Below, piece after piece: positions 22,766 to 42,123 of a DNA stretch of 64,000 nt. Position numbers and translations under genes: made by a program. Within the stretch, counting starts at the first letter, position 1. The number at the start of each line of letters is the position of its first letter. Below the pieces are notes generated by a model that was given only the letters and a program-made list of their open reading frames with translations, searched no databases and was not told where the DNA came from. This stretch comes from Mesostigma viride (Eukaryota; Streptophyta; Mesostigmatophyceae; Mesostigmatales; Mesostigmataceae): the NCBI GenBank assembly GCA_009746045.1, contig RPFO01000065.1, forward strand, positions 2,470,484 through 2,534,483, given 5' to 3'.

Positions 22766-24245
22766 ATACGAAAGATTGACCGTGCGCAGCATATTTGCAT
22801 GTGACCGCGCCGTCCAGCTTTTTCCTCGAGGTCAGCTGTGAGGGTCCACATCTCAGTCGGCACCATACGTGAGAACCGCGGGAGGACCAGGCATGAGCAG
22901 GGGCCTGCTTAATCAGTCTCGCTCTTGCCCAGGGGGTTGGCGCCAGAGGGCTTGATATATTGATGGCGGAGACTGTGTGCCAGGCGAGGTAGATACCGGT
23001 GGTCAATGTCGGCGTCGCAGCTGGGGAGTACGCTGCCCGCCGGCAGCCGAACGTGGGGCCGGTATAGGGGACACGCCGAACCGATTCAAGGAGAAAGAGG
23101 TCTGGCGGGTCTTCGATCGAGCCCGGGGCCGGCCGCCAGGGCCTCTGTCTTGATTCTTGCTGACCTCCATCAAGCCCCACTACCACAACACTCCGAGCCT
23201 CCATTGCCAGGCAATAGAGCCGGCATGCATCGGTCTGCACGTGCTCAGGGTCCTCAATTAATTAAGAGAGTGGTGTTGTCGGCATAGATAATTTCCGCTA
23301 GCCTAATCTCCGTGTCCGCCCCGCCATGCCAGAACTTAATTGTTAGCGACCTTCACTCCCCGGGTTCCCCGGCCGGCACCCCGAATGTGAGAAAACGCTT
23401 GCGCTCCTGAATCATTAATTACTGACGTATTCAATCATGCACAATAATGAGCAGGTATGCATGGCGAAAGCACGCAGCCCTGCCACACACCCTTTTGAAG
23501 AGGGCATGGTGGTGTGCACCCGTAGGAAGTGTGCACCGAGGTGGTGGACCCTTCATACAGTTTGCGAATGATCGACATCAATACCGCGGGGCCAGGGGGA
23601 TCCGGAACAGAGCAAGGATGTCCCACAACGCAGGCCAGAAAACCCGGTCGAAAGCTTTCAGTGATGAGTTCACATCCACGGCAGCACGAGATGCAGGGGG
23701 GGGGCTCATAAAGTTGGAGACGGTGCATTTCCTCCCCGCGGCGGCGAGCTGAGTAGCGATCAAAGAGCGCCTGTACTGTATTGCGGCCGGGACGGAAGCC
23801 ATGCACTGCTGCATGAGTCTCGCTGAGATGGCCGTCCCAGGCGGTTCGCAGGCGATTCAGGATGAGCCGCATCAGGAGCTTGAGAGGTGCACTTTGGATC
23901 AGCAGATGGCTGTAGTCGGTTGCTGGCGGGTTTGGCTGGCGACCCTTTATAAATTTTTTTGCAGCACCGTGCCGAAACCGGTGTTGCCAGGCAGTGCCGG
24001 AGGCGGTTGCAACGGCGGCAGAATTAAGGCGGTTGTTAAAGTCTCGGAAGAGCGGTGTTACCCCATGTCCTCGAATTCTGCGGCGAGCTTCACGACCGCG
24101 GCTGGAATCTCGCGCGTCGGAGCCCGGCCGTGGCAGCGGCATAGTGTCCAGAGTCGTTGGACTGCCTCTACGGGTGACCTCGTGCCGAGGTGAAAGGAGC
24201 TGCATGGCCGATGGTTCGGCTAGCGGACCGGTCAGCGGTGGGACC
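22766..24245 (-). pseudogene. LINE reverse transcriptase pseudogene
   Basis: On the minus strand, a pre-RT basic segment at 24,100-24,200 is followed by LKLLMRLILNRLRTAWDGHL and HGFRPGRNTVQALFDRYSAR at about 23,740-23,890. QKGVWQGCVLSP is at about 23,455-23,490, and a mutated active site IIYADNTTL near 23,270-23,295 has Asn in place of the second catalytic Asp. Further relics such as VLTYGAD are near 22,865. It is frame-shifted and inactive. Same family as the copies at 4.8-7.1 kb and 43.9 kb. Confidence 0.8.
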
Positions 24246-25225
24246 AGATACTAAGCCTCCGCGGCGGCCAAGGGCGGAGCCGGCCGGGGGGGCCGGGCCG
24301 GGCCGCCTACCTGGGCGGCCTGGCGGGTGGCGGTGGCGGGCGGCAAGGGCGGGGGCGGCGTATACGCCCGGTCCCCAGAACGTTGACGGTGGCAGCGCCC
24401 TGGTGTGGAGCCGCTTGGCCGGCGCCCCTGGTGTGTGATGGCGGTACGTGGGGTCGGTCGAGGCCTTCCGGATGCCCGAGGCGCTTTATTAATTTTTTTT
24501 TTTCCAGCACCATGCCCCCTTTCCATCATGCTTCGACAGGCAAGCATGCAAATCTTTGACCATCTCAGTGCTTGGCGTCGTCCTCCTCGGCCTGAGCACT
24601 TGGAGGTGCATGTGGTCGCGGTTGCGGCGGAGCCGGCATCTGCATGCCGCCGGCACGTGCCTGCATGCCCGGGGCGGCGACGACTGCCGGTGCGTGGCGG
24701 TGGACCGCAAGCGGCCGGCGTGGTGGCAGGGCCGGGCGGGAGTCGGTGCTCGTGCGGCCAGGCGATACTTGGTGGCATGCAGGCACGTGCCTCAGAACTA
24801 CACTTGGTGGGATGTAAAACAAGCCATTGGTAGTCACTGCCGCCATGGCAGCCATGCCTATCTAGAATGTTTGCCTAGCTGTGCCACCATACTGGAGGTA
24901 GTCACGTGTGCACACCGCTAACACACGGTACACAACCAGCCATAGCCTTAGCTTATAGCCCCTGTACAGCCATGCTACGTCCTGGCTATGATCAGATTAC
25001 TTGCCCACGCTCCTTGTTATGATATGCTCACATGGCCGTCTTATTGCACCCACAGAACTTGCCGGATCGCCTATCGTGTCCGATTGCAGATGTGGCATGC
25101 GGCCTCTGGCATGAAGGAGAAAGGGGGTCACTGCCCTTTCTTCCTGATGTGCACATACAGGGATTAAAGGCACTCCGGTGCTCCGAGACTTCCCAACGGG
25201 AGCATGCACGAGTTTCATTAACTAA
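24246..25225 (+). mobile_element. Half-LINE 3' region with GC-rich 5' part
   Basis: The last 400 bp (24,820-25,225) match the half-LINE non-coding block (CACTGCCGCCATGGCAGCCATG, split here by small changes, and ACACAACCAGCCATAGCCTT). They end in a hairpin near 25,177-25,205 and an AATTAA tail. The upstream 24,246-24,800 is GC-rich and resembles nothing I can name; the ORF1 end is not recognisable in this copy. Confidence 0.6.
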
Positions 25226-25479
25226 TTAAAACATGCCATGGGCCCGGCCAGTCATGCGCAGGCGCAAGTATCCAACATGTAGTCCAATCAATTTATCCAA
25301 CTTTTGTGTGAGATTAGCATAGTACTCCGTGGCATTTGCCTCCAGATATGAATGACACTCTTGGACGTTTGGAATCATGGCATGGCTAGACGTAATGACT
25401 GACTAGCTAGACCTTTTCAGTGGTTTCCCATTTGCGGGTATTTCCTCGTAAATGGTGGGAGAGCGATCGCAGCAATGGT

Positions 25480-25737
25480 GCTTACCCCTAGACACTCCCG
25501 GCCAGTTAGGCTCGAAACACACGCCCTTATCAAGCTTGAGCTGTTTCCGGCCCCACCGTCTAGGTCATCTAGTCGCTCTACACGTAAGCCAGCCATAATT
25601 TCAATGCACAAGGCTACACATTTCCATCACCATTCATACTCATCATCCTGAACGACTCGAACACGCGGACAAGATAACGGCAGGCTCGAGCTACCATGGT
25701 CCGGATTCTCCCGATTTCTGGCCTGCGCTGGTTGTCT
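25480..25737 (-). repeat. Dispersed repeat, inverted relative to the 12.4 kb copy
   Basis: The reverse complement of 12,386-12,640. The two copies share the GGAGACAACC and GTCTAG ends. The flanks differ, and there is no hexamer array here, so the array at 12.4 kb is not an intrinsic part of the repeat. Confidence 0.75.
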
Positions 25738-25739
25738 CC

Positions 25740-26577
25740 TGAACACTCAAGTAGTTGTATCAAGCTAGGGTTCAGACAGAAAATTTATAACAGTTGAAAT
25801 ACATGTCCAAGATCTCTTGCTCCATCCAGGCCCGCATTAGGGGCAAGTTTCAAAACATGCAATCTAAACTGCTTATTGGTGCCCATCGTGCCTGGCAGAT
25901 CTCTCCTCCTTGACGATGCCAGCCATTGTACAGTAGTTGAGACTCAACAACCCCAGCAGTGATGAATGACTCAGCTCTAGTGTGATGAGTACCCGCTTTC
26001 AGGCTTTCATGACACAACCCTCGCTTGGGGCCATCCACACACACGGCGTTATGCAAGGCAACACCGGCGCTTTGGGCAGGCCTCCCCATCCAGCAATAGC
26101 TAGTACTCAGAATATAATGGGTGCATGGTCACAAAGAATTTCTACAGTTGAAGCATACAAGTTCCCCTTAAACCTGGATAAGATGGAATTTGCAAACCCT
26201 CCTACCAGCTGGCGCATTCTGCCCTCGTTTAGCTGACCTCGATGCGCATGGTGGCACCAAAAGTCCATTGAAGACCACCCATAAGGCGGAGGGCCACCCC
26301 CAGCTGCACCTGGTTGATGGCTCGATGGGAACGCAGCCAATACCCAGCCAGGTTGGTGCCGTTCATCAGCACGAGCCAGTTGCCCACGGAGTGCTGTTTG
26401 ACCATCTAAATATTTACAAGCCGAAGGCAGCCAGACAATTTCGGTCTGTTCCCATGCTGCAGGTCTGCTAGTTGCTAACCAGAGCGAAAGGTGACCTTCC
26501 CTTGCCAATTTCGATTATTAACAAAGCAAGACGCCTTCCCTGCATGGACCCTTGCTTTCCCAGCTCCAGGCAGCATG
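25740..26577. other. Downstream region of the TMEM8-like gene, no gene seen
   Basis: A 133-codon minus-strand frame at 26,107-26,508 is open but contains no motif I can assign. The span otherwise looks like 3' flank and degraded repeat. Confidence 0.4.
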
Positions 26578-29498
26578 CTACAGTACCGCGCACACCCGGC
26601 CTGTGTTATACTCACACTGCTCCACAAACGGGTTCTTCCGCGTCTTCAGCACCAGGATGATGCCTGCGTTTCCAATCAGGTGCCACAGGCTGTGGTGCAG
26701 CCAGTAGTGGCCCACGTCCTGCCGCTGCAGCACAAAGAAGAAGACCATGGCGATTGCCACGAGGGCGAAACCCATCCCGAGGAACTTCCAGTCGAGGTCG
26801 GGGACACCGTACTTGGCCGAACGCACGACCAGCAAGAGGAGGCCTCCGACGGCGATGGCAGCCGCGGAGTAGGCGAGCTTCTTGACACGGTTCTGCGGCG
26901 ATGAAAGCAGCATGAAGCATGCAGGTGAACAGAGCACGGAATGCATACCGTGACATGAGAATGCATAATCCCTCCAATTAAGGCAGACCACAGGTACGTA
27001 CCCAGTTGACTTTTGGCCGCTTACAAATTACACCCTTCTACTACCGTAGTGTCAAAATCACTTTGCGACAAACTATGTTCGACCACAAAACAAGGTGAAA
27101 GTTTAGGTTTGCGAGGCAATCCAAGTATTGCTTCCGTCCATTGGAGTGACAGGCTGCAAGAGAACACAGTTTAATTACAAATGTGTGGAATGGCTATGTC
27201 AAAGCCATAGCCGACCTAAGCATCTACAGGTACCCATCAGTATCTAAGCTGACTAGGCCACACAACTCGGGCCGGAACATCACTTATCCAGTCATAAGGA
27301 CCTAGGCCAGTCATGAATACCTGGACTTTGTACTTTGTAGCAAGGGTGGGTGGATGGGAGCTGCAAAGAGGCCTGGTTATTGCCCAGCCACAAACCTAAG
27401 TACCAGCCGACTGGGCGCAGTGCGCGCCGGCCGACTGACCAACAGGCCAGTGGCGCCGCGCCTCTGGTCCACAGAACTGCCCCCAGTCCACAGTACCCCC
27501 CCCACTACTTAGTCAAAACTGCCTACTACGGCTGTCCCTTTGAGACCTTCCTTCGTACCCTCCCCCTCCGAGACTTTCGCAAGTCATACATAATACGAGC
27601 GTGAGCTCACAAAAAACTATTTCCACATGGTAATTGCGACGCGGCGCTTTCTTAGTATAATCCAATGATATTAGTACAAAAACTAGTACACAAGCGCAAT
27701 AGCATTTGAACTAGAGTTTGCGAGCCGGAATAAATCAAATTAACAGAAGTTTGTGAGGTCGATTCGCAAAATATTTGTCGCAAAGTGATTCGGACCACTA
27801 TGGTATTCCTGCCCTGGCCCCCACTTGTGCCTGTTATCAAGCCCCTTGCATGCCCCCCCCCCCCCCTCCCCACCGGCACACAACCACACCATAAAGGAGA
27901 CCTTTCAGACTGCATTGTACACAGGGGAAAACCGCTGCGGAGCAAATTTTCATTTGCCAAATCAGCCCATCGACTGACATGCAACATTGCAACCAAGGTA
28001 AAAAAAAGATGCAATGGCCAACTCCATGGATGGCTCTGTGTCCGTGATGGATCAGTTAGTTAATGAGTGCTAAGCTGTTTGTTTATGAACAAGCAAACCG
28101 GATGACTACAGCTAGTCATCACAAAACGTCCGCATTCACGAGCGCCAGGAAGTGTAGCTACCAGAAACCAGTCGCCTCCATTTGCCTTGTAGCCCCGGAA
28201 GAAAATTGGAAGGTCTAGAAAACGTTTTCTCATTACAACAGGTGCATTAAGTGCCCACCAGAGGGCATGTAACATCAGAGGAGCAAAACCTACGTTGAAT
28301 TGCTGGCAGCAGGATAGTCCGGTGAGGCAAACTAGTGAATCTGAAGCTTTAGCCTCATCCATAGCCCAGGCCACCCCAGCATCGATGGCAGATCGCGCGC
28401 ACGCATCAGGAGAGCATTGCCCGCCCTTACCTTGAACAGCGCATACATAAGGGCATATGTGCTGCCCAGGTAGATAAGCGCGCGCAGGCGGCGGTCAGTG
28501 AGCCCTGCCAGGTAGATGAAGCATGACACCTGGCGCCGGTTTGGGCCATCATGGTGTTCGCACCGACCAAACCCACCCACCATCACCAGCCATCACCCCC
28601 AGCCGCCACAAACCCATCACAAACACCCACCACAGCCACCCACCACCGCCACCCACCACGACCACCCACCACAAACCACCCACCACAGCCATCCATCGCC
28701 GTCGCACAGACGCATGGTCCAGAACAGACCCCACAAATACGATTATTAAAACACATCGACATCACCAAAGCCACGCACACAGCAGCAAGTCCCGCATTCG
28801 TGCGTGAGCCGGTCAGTATCGACATGGCCAAACAGAACATGGCCTAAAGAGAGTGACCAGCTGGCTGGCCCAAAACAAGATATGTACGCCCCACGAAAAG
28901 CACAGCTGGCATGCATGAGGACATATCCTGCACCAGACGCGCTAAGAAGCCGCTGGATTTGCCTTGTTCAGGTGCTGGTGAGAACCAACGCGATCACTTG
29001 TTAGAGCTGGTTGAAGCTTGTTGGAGAGAGAGATACGCCAAACCCTGTCTTTCGGCAAAAAATTGTCGGTCACGACATCTAGAAGCACAACGAGTGGCCC
29101 TGATAGCCAAGGGTTGGTCCGCCAAGCGACCAACGCACGCTCACGGCATCAAAAGCCCAACAGCCTCCCTCACATGCACGCGTGCTGGCATGTCCCGCCC
29201 AAGCTCCTTACAACCCCGGCAAACCTATGGCGGTTGTCCTGCGAGGCTGAAGACACGGCTACGCCAGCCCTTGCCTCCCACACCACCATACATACAGCAG
29301 TGCCCGCCTGTCGCGTCCAGGCCCCAGGCCCCAGGCCCCAGGCCCCAGGCCCCAGACCCAGACCATCCTTGCTTCGGACAACCAGGTCTAGTCATCTCTC
29401 ATCCCCCGTGCTGGGTCTCGCACGCGGCTGTGCCCTCCATGCTGTCCAGCCATCCCTCACGCGTTGGGATGCCGCCACCGTTACTCACTCAGTCCAGG

Positions 29499-29589
<91 letters not shown>

Positions 29590-32500
29590 GTGCGCACTCA
29601 CACTGCAGCAAACTCTACTCATGCAGTGGAGGTGCAGCAACCGCTACTACTTACGCAGTTGAGGTGTACCCAGAAGAAGTCGAGGAAGGAGAGCACCTCG
29701 TGCGTGCGGTGCGCCGCAAAGGGGTCGTCCACGTCCTGCAGCCAGTGGAAGTGGATGCTGCGGGGGAGGCGTGCGTGCGCCAGTGGGCCGTCCGTTGGAG
29801 AACATGAATGGACAGGGAGGCATGCAGCCACGCCATAGAAGCAACGTTGCGAGCACTGTCAGCACGTGGACGACGCGCCAGCACACTTGACATGCCGAGA
29901 TGTGGACCGGTATTCGAATATAAACCAGGCTGTAGAGCCGTCGTAGCATGGGGCGTGTGAAGGACCTAGCTCACCAGCACAAGGTTGTGCAGATGTGATG
30001 TGGGCCATGGTTGGTCATTGGCTGCCGCCACACCCGGCATCCAATCGGGCAACTATGCGGAGCACGGCCGCAGCCATGTCGTGTATGCGCAATGTTGCAC
30101 ATCCAAGGTGGCTTCCCCCCCCCCACCCCCCAGCGCATACCTGGAGACCATATGGAATACGGTCGCGCACATAAAAATGCATAGTAGTAGCATGATACAT
30201 CGTCCATCCGTTCCCCCCCCCCCCCTCCCCCCCCCTTCGGCAGTACAGTACCTGGAGATCATGTGGAAAACGAAGATGACCGGCTCAAAGTCGCCCTGCC
30301 ACACGTGCACCAGCGACGGCAGCAGCGACAGCATCGACAGGATGAGCAGCGGCTTGCGGAAGCGGGACGAGGCTGCAGCCACCCGCGCGCACCCAGAGCG
30401 TCGTGTCGTCATGTGAGGGACCAGCGGAACCGATGGTGGGTGAAGGGGGGGTGGAGGGGATGCACCATGCGCAGGTCAGTCCAACAGCCCGAGTGGGCCA
30501 ACGAGGGGGAACACAGAACAAAGGCCGGTCACAACATGCCGTGACTGAAAAAACTAATTCTCGACGCCCCAGACAAGGCAGCGTGCCATTGGATTGCCGC
30601 GTGTCAAACCCAGTACCATGCAATCCAGTGGTTGGCCAAGCCGTGTGCTCGTGTACAGGCACGAGGTCTCGGCCCAATGGGTAGGTACTGTCCAAGTGCG
30701 CTCAACGGCCGCACTCAGGTCTCTGGCAGGACAGGCATGCAGGCCAGTTAGACCTGAGACGCATGAACATGGAGGTAGCTTTCTACAAAAAAGTTTCCCT
30801 GCCCGCAGCACGGCCACACAGCAAAAATGCATGGCTACGCAGCAAATAGCACCGCTAATGTAGCGGTGAAGATGGGCAGCATTAGCGACAAAAATGTTCA
30901 GCACTTAGGGCTGAACACTAGATGGTGAGCCCCCGCTCCCTCCAACAAACTACGGCAGATAAGCCACGAGTACAGCACAAACACCATGACCCTCGCAGGT
31001 GAAACACATGTATATACTTGTCCACACACTACTGTACCAGGATCTGCAGTACACTATACCTATACTTGTCCACACACTACTGTACCAGGACCTGCAGTAC
31101 ACTATACCTAAACTTATCCACACACTACTATACCAGGACCTGCAGTACACTATACCTATACTTGTCCACACACTACTGTACCAGGACCTGCAGTACACTA
31201 TACCTAAACTTGTCCACACACTACTGTACCAGGACCTGCAGTACACTATACCTATACTTGTCCACACACTACTGTACCAGGACCTGCAGTACACTATACC
31301 TATACTTATCCACACACTACTGTACCAGGACCTGCAGTACACTATACCTATATTCACCACACACTACTATACCAGGACCTGCAGTACACTATACCTATAT
31401 TCACCACACACTACTATACCAGGACCTGCAGTACACTATACCTATATTCACCACACACTACTGTACCAGGACCTGCAGTACACTATACCTACACTTATCC
31501 ACACACTACTATACCAGGACCTGCAGTACACTATACCTATACTTATCCACACACTACTGTACCAGGACCTGCAGTACACTATACCTATACTTGTCCACAC
31601 ACTACTATACCAGGACCTGCAGTACACTATACCTATACTTGTCCACACACTACTGTACCAGGACCTGCAGTACACTATACCTATACTTGTCCACACACTA
31701 CTGTACCAGGACCTGCAGTACACTATACCTATACTTGTCCACACACTACTGTACCAGGACCTGCAGTACACTATACCTACACTTATCCACACACTACTGT
31801 ACCAGGACCTGCAGTACACTATACCTATACTTGTCCACACACTACTGTACCAGGACCTGCAGTACACTATACCTATACTTGTCCACACACTACTGTACCA
31901 GGACCTGCAGTACACTATACCTACACTTATCCACACACTACTGTACCAGGACCTGCAGTACACTATACCTATACTTGTCCACACACTACTGTACCAGGAC
32001 CTGCAGTACACTATACCTATACTTGTCCACACACTACTGTACCAGGACCTGCAGTACACTATACCTATACTTGTCCACACACTACTGTACCAGGACCTGC
32101 AGTACACTATACCTATACTTATCCACACACTACTGTACCAGGACCTGCAGTACACTATACCTATATTCACCACACACTACTATACCAGGACCTGCAGTAC
32201 ACTATACCTATATTCACCACACACTACTATACCAGGACCTGCAGTACACTATACCTATATTCACCACACACTACTGTACCAGGACCTGCAGTACACTATA
32301 CCTACACTTATCCACACACTACTATACCAGGACCTGCAGTACACTATACCTATACTTATCCACACACTACTGTACCAGGACCTGCAGTACACTATACCTA
32401 TACTTGTCCACACACTACTATACCAGGACCTGCAGTACACTATACCTATACTTGTCCACACACTACTGTACCAGGACCTGCAGTACACTATACCTAAACT

Positions 32501-35070
32501 TATCCACACACTACTGTACCAGGACCTGCAGTACACTATACCTATACTTGTCCACACACTACTGTACCAGGACCTGCAGTACACTATACCTATACTTGTC
32601 CACACACTACTGTACCAGGACCTGCAGTACACTATACCTATACTTGTCCACACACTACTGTACCAGGACCTGCAGTACACTATACCTATACTTATCCACA
32701 CACTACTGTACCAGGACCTGCAGTACACTATACCTATACTTATCCACACACTACTGTACCAGGACCTGCAGTACACTATACCTATACTTATCCACACACT
32801 ACTGTACCAGGACCTGCAGTACACTATACCTATACTTGTCCACACACTACTGTACCAGGACCTGCAGTACACTATACCTATACTTGTCCACACACTACTG
32901 TACCAGGACCTGCAGTACACTATACCTATACTTGTCCACACACTACTATACCAGGACCTGCAGTACACTATACCTATACTTGTCCACACACTACTATACC
33001 AGGACCTGCCATACACTATACCTATACTTCTCCACACACTACTGTACCAGGACCTGCAGTACACTATACCTAAACTTATCCACACACTACTGTACCAGGA
33101 CCTGCAGTACACTATACCTATACTTGTCCACACACTACTGTACCAGGACCTGCAGTACACTATACCTATACTTGTCCACACACTACTGTACCAGGACCTG
33201 CAGTACACTATACCTATACTTGTCCACACACTACTGTACCAGGACCTGCAGTACACTATACCTATACTTGTCCACACACTACTGTACCAGGACCTGCAGT
33301 ACACTATACCTATACTTGTCCACACACTACTGTACCAGGACCTGCAGTACACTATACCTATACTTGTCCACACACTAGTGTACCAGGACCTGCAGTACAC
33401 TATACCTACACTTATCCACACACTACTGTACCAGGACCTGCAGTACACTATACCTATACTTGTCCACACACTACTGTACCAGGACCTGCAGTACACTATA
33501 CCTAAACTTATCCACACACTACTGTACCAGGACCTGCAGTACACTATACCTATACTATACCAGATGTGCGGCGTACCAGCGGCCAGGAAGAGCAATCCGG
33601 CCATGGCGGGCCACATGGCCAGGTGCATCGCGCCCTCCCAGTCCAAATCGGGCGTCAGCATGTTGTTGTGGTCCTCAACGATCTCGTAGTGCAGGCAGAT
33701 GCAGAAGTAGATGGACATGAGGAAGCACAGGACGGCTGCGGGGAAGTACGACGTGAGCCGGGGCAAGCCCAGGCGCGCACAAGCACGGGGCAAGCAGAAC
33801 CAAAGTATGCACACACCCGAGGGGAGGGAACAAGCGATGCATGTATTGCGAGGGGGAAAGGCGTCAGCAGGGACGTGCGTGCCCGCGACAGGGACGATAG
33901 CGTGCCCGTTAGGCAGGGACAATAACGTGACTTTTAGGGGGAGGCGGGCCTTCTCATGCCATCGGGCGGCTCCACACCGCGCCGACCAAAAACACCGCGC
34001 AGACAAAGGGGCAGCACCGGGACGCGAATCACGGCAACAGCATAAACATCACACCCACGGCAACAGCACAAACATCATACCCACGTCAACAATATGGGAA
34101 TCAACAACATGGGTTGCGTGACCTCTCCCAATGTCTCCCTCACACCCATCTTTGTGCGCTCGGCATCCGGCGTCGTGCGGCTGTGGCGGCCCCCCCCCCA
34201 ATCTCTCACACCTTGCCTACAATAGAGGGTGGCATGGGCACACGGGATACTGTGTGCAAGTGCTTAGGTGTGTGGATGCACGGGTGCCATGCTAGTGTAG
34301 TTATGGGGGTGAGAAGTTGGGGTATAGCCCATTGTGGGGAAGGCAGGGGGGCGCCATGATTAAATGACAAATAACATTGACAAATAACTTTAAGGATGAG
34401 GCGGCTATCATACGCGGGGGGGATGCCTAGGCAGGATGCGCGTGGCAAATTACAAATGCAAGAGGAATGACACGGCTTGCTGCCATGTGCGTGTAACAAC
34501 CACACTTTCTTAATGGCTATAGTAACATGAGATTGCCATGTCACTCAAGTCCAGGTGAGTCCATAATAGAAAGGGTCTCACCGAGGCGTAAAAAAAGTCA
34601 ACAGCTAGGCACATCAATAAAAAAGCCAAAGCACAGAAGCAAAAGCTATACAGGCGGGCCACATCGCAAGTCGCAAACTAGCCAAATTTAGTATCGGCAA
34701 GACAGAGAGGGGAAGCCTTCATGCTAGCGGCCAACACGAGGGCAGGTTGCGGACGTGGCAACCAGTACTGGCATTCCGTGCCTGCCATCTACACAGACTT
34801 CTTGATTCCGCCCCTGCTGCGCAAGGGAATGAATTAACCGCGAAGACTTTTATTCTTACGCAAAATCGAAGGAACGCCTGCAACCAGTCATGAATTCGGC
34901 TACCTAGATGCAATATTTCGCAAGACCATGTATGCGGCGTGCCATACACCGGCGGTCCTCGTACACCACAGGAGAAGGTGCTCAAGGCAGCCAGCTGAAC
35001 CGTGAGCCTCGGGCAAATCTCGACGCGCACCTGGTACCAGCCATCCAACCCGTACTTCGGCGGGCTTCTG
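26578..35070 (-). CDS. TMEM8/myomaker-like multi-pass membrane protein (DUF3522, CREST type)
   Basis: Minus-strand exons with matching phases: about 35070-34967 (5' limit uncertain), 33735-33577, 30372-30252, 29757-29655, 28529-28431, and 26892-26578 ending in TAG. The first ends GWYQVRVEICPRLTVQLAAL plus STFSC and joins VLCFLMSIYFCICLHYEI, completing one hydrophobic helix across the splice. Later helices are LLILSMLSLLPSLVHVW, HEVLSFLDFFWVHL, ALIYLGSTYALMYALF and LLLLVVRSAKYG, and the last exon has HYWLHHSLWHLIGNAGIILV. The Asp/Ser/His-rich positions in HEVLSFLDFFW and HYWLHHSLWH fit the CREST putative metal-dependent hydrolase superfamily (TMEM8/PGAP6, myomaker, alkaline ceramidases, PAQR). 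Enzymatic activity is inferred. A 48-bp minisatellite fills most of the 3.2-kb intron between 30,373 and 33,576. Confidence 0.75.
29503..29586 (+). repeat. (GA)n microsatellite in an intron
   Basis: About 84 bp of uninterrupted GA dinucleotides, 68 bp beyond the donor end of the 29,655-29,757 exon. Confidence 0.95.
31014..33558 (+). repeat. 48-bp minisatellite, about 53 copies
   Basis: The unit contains CTTGTCCACACACTACTGTA, then CCAGGACCTGCAG and TACACTATACCTATA. Variants change CTTGTCC to CTTATCC, CTACTG to CTACTA, or delete bases to TATTCACC. Three consecutive TATTCACC variants occur at about 31,350-31,455 and again at about 32,160-32,265 in the same order with matching neighbours. This shows a block of about 17 units was duplicated. 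Because 48 is a multiple of 3, long frames stay open on both strands; they are not genes. Confidence 0.95.
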
Positions 35071-35080
35071 CTCCAGCTCG

Positions 35081-35530
35081 TTATATGCGTGCGCTGCGCG
35101 CTTCCGCCCGGCGGGCGACATCATGGGGCTTCCAATCTGGGAATGAGGGCCATGAAAAGCAGTTCGAAACAGGTAATATGACGTATATGATCACCGATAT
35201 CATCTCCTCTGTACGCAAAAACAGCACGTTCCGCACCACACGTCGTCTATGGCCTTGGCCACGCCTATATGAATAACAGTTGCGCCGCAAAACTCGTCTG
35301 CCTTTTATCTCAACCTCATTGATATCCTTGGTCTTTCTCTCCTTGAGTCTGACGGATCTCCTGGTCGCCGTCTCCGCTGTGACAGTCTCAACTGTAACCA
35401 TCGCAGCCGCTGCATCAGGTGTTTGGGGCGTATCAATATCAGCAGCAACCACTGCAACTGATTTCCCTACCGCGCTCTTGCGACGCGTTTTCACAGGAGA
35501 CTTCAGTCCTGCGTCTGGTGACTTCATCAT
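35081..35530 (-). CDS. Hypothetical basic open frame
   Basis: A 149-codon minus-strand frame beginning MMKSPDAGLKSPVKTRRKSA, with a Thr/Val/Ala-rich middle and RRSVRLKERK. The N-terminal half looks like a disordered nuclear-type protein segment. The last third overlaps what may be intron 5' of the TMEM8-like gene. It could be a first exon of that gene, a separate short gene divergent from the hydrolase at 36.4 kb, or chance. No family recognised. Confidence 0.25.
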   Translation of the reverse strand: MMKSPDAGLKSPVKTRRKSAVGKSVAVVAADIDTPQTPDAAAAMVTVETVTAETATRRSVRLKERKTKDINEVEIKGRRVLRRNCYSYRRGQGHRRRVVRNVLFLRTEEMISVIIYVILPVSNCFSWPSFPDWKPHDVARRAEARSARI

Positions 35531-36396
35531 GGTTGATTATACAAACCCTGTCAAAAGGTCCTGCCTACGGTTCAAAATGCCACTCACTTAACCAGTAAAT
35601 TGGCGCCCATCGCTTGCAAACTGCCCCGTGCATGCAGCGCAACTGTCAACGCACAATCATGCCGATACATTTGAAACCAACGATATCTACTGCCACCTGT
35701 GGACTGCCACCTGTGGGAGGCCCGCAGCAATCAGCATGCTCGGCAACTGGCGTTAGTTAGTTGGTTAGTTGAATCCCACGCCGCACATGGGCAACTGGAC
35801 TTACTGGAGTGAAGTTCTGAACTGAGCTGCGTTCCTCTGGTTCCTCCGTAAGTTAAAAGGTCAAGATCTTCGCCCAATCTGATCACAACTTGGGATTAGC
35901 CGTACTAATATTGGGATGCCAGTGAGCGATGCCCCCATATCCGGCATGCACCATGACTGTTGTGAGTGTTGTCCGTTGGTGGTCTACGTACTGTAGTCAC
36001 GTCTTGTGAGTTGTGAGTGGTGACTTGCGACCTAGCCTGGCTGGCCAGCTGGGCTATGCTGTGAATTTTGCACGCTAGCGTCGCGATTAATTATTGGGTT
36101 TCCTCACCCTAGCGGCCTGAGAACCGGGAGCGTCATGGCTACGCAGCTTGGCCAACTAGCATTCACGCCAATCTAGGCGAGAAGGAGGCTGTTAGAAATG
36201 CCAGCGCCGTCTCTTCTGGTTGAGCTTTGATTCCTCTGGAAATGCCAGCTTTTTAAAGGAAGTTTAGGGTAAAGGCCTTGTTTTTCGTGGGGCACTGATT
36301 CACATTGCTATTAGCTGTGAACAGGTTCAGCAAGTCATATCAAGCAAGAGGATCCGTTTATTACTCGGAGAGAGAGCGTTCGCATAGCCCGTGACC

Positions 36397-42123
<5,727 letters not shown>

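Noticed and set aside
28516-28847. Pro/His/Thr-rich frames
   Set aside because: Translation of a CCACCA-rich intronic stretch beside the 28,431-28,529 exon.
31014-33558. CRISPR-like array
   Set aside because: Units are contiguous with no unique spacers, the context is a eukaryotic intron, and no cas genes are present.
30999-33689. 896-codon and 786-codon plus-strand frames and a 581-codon minus-strand frame over the 48-bp repeats
   Set aside because: The unit length is a multiple of three with few stops, so frames stay open on both strands. The translated units have no fold-like pattern, and real exons flank the array.
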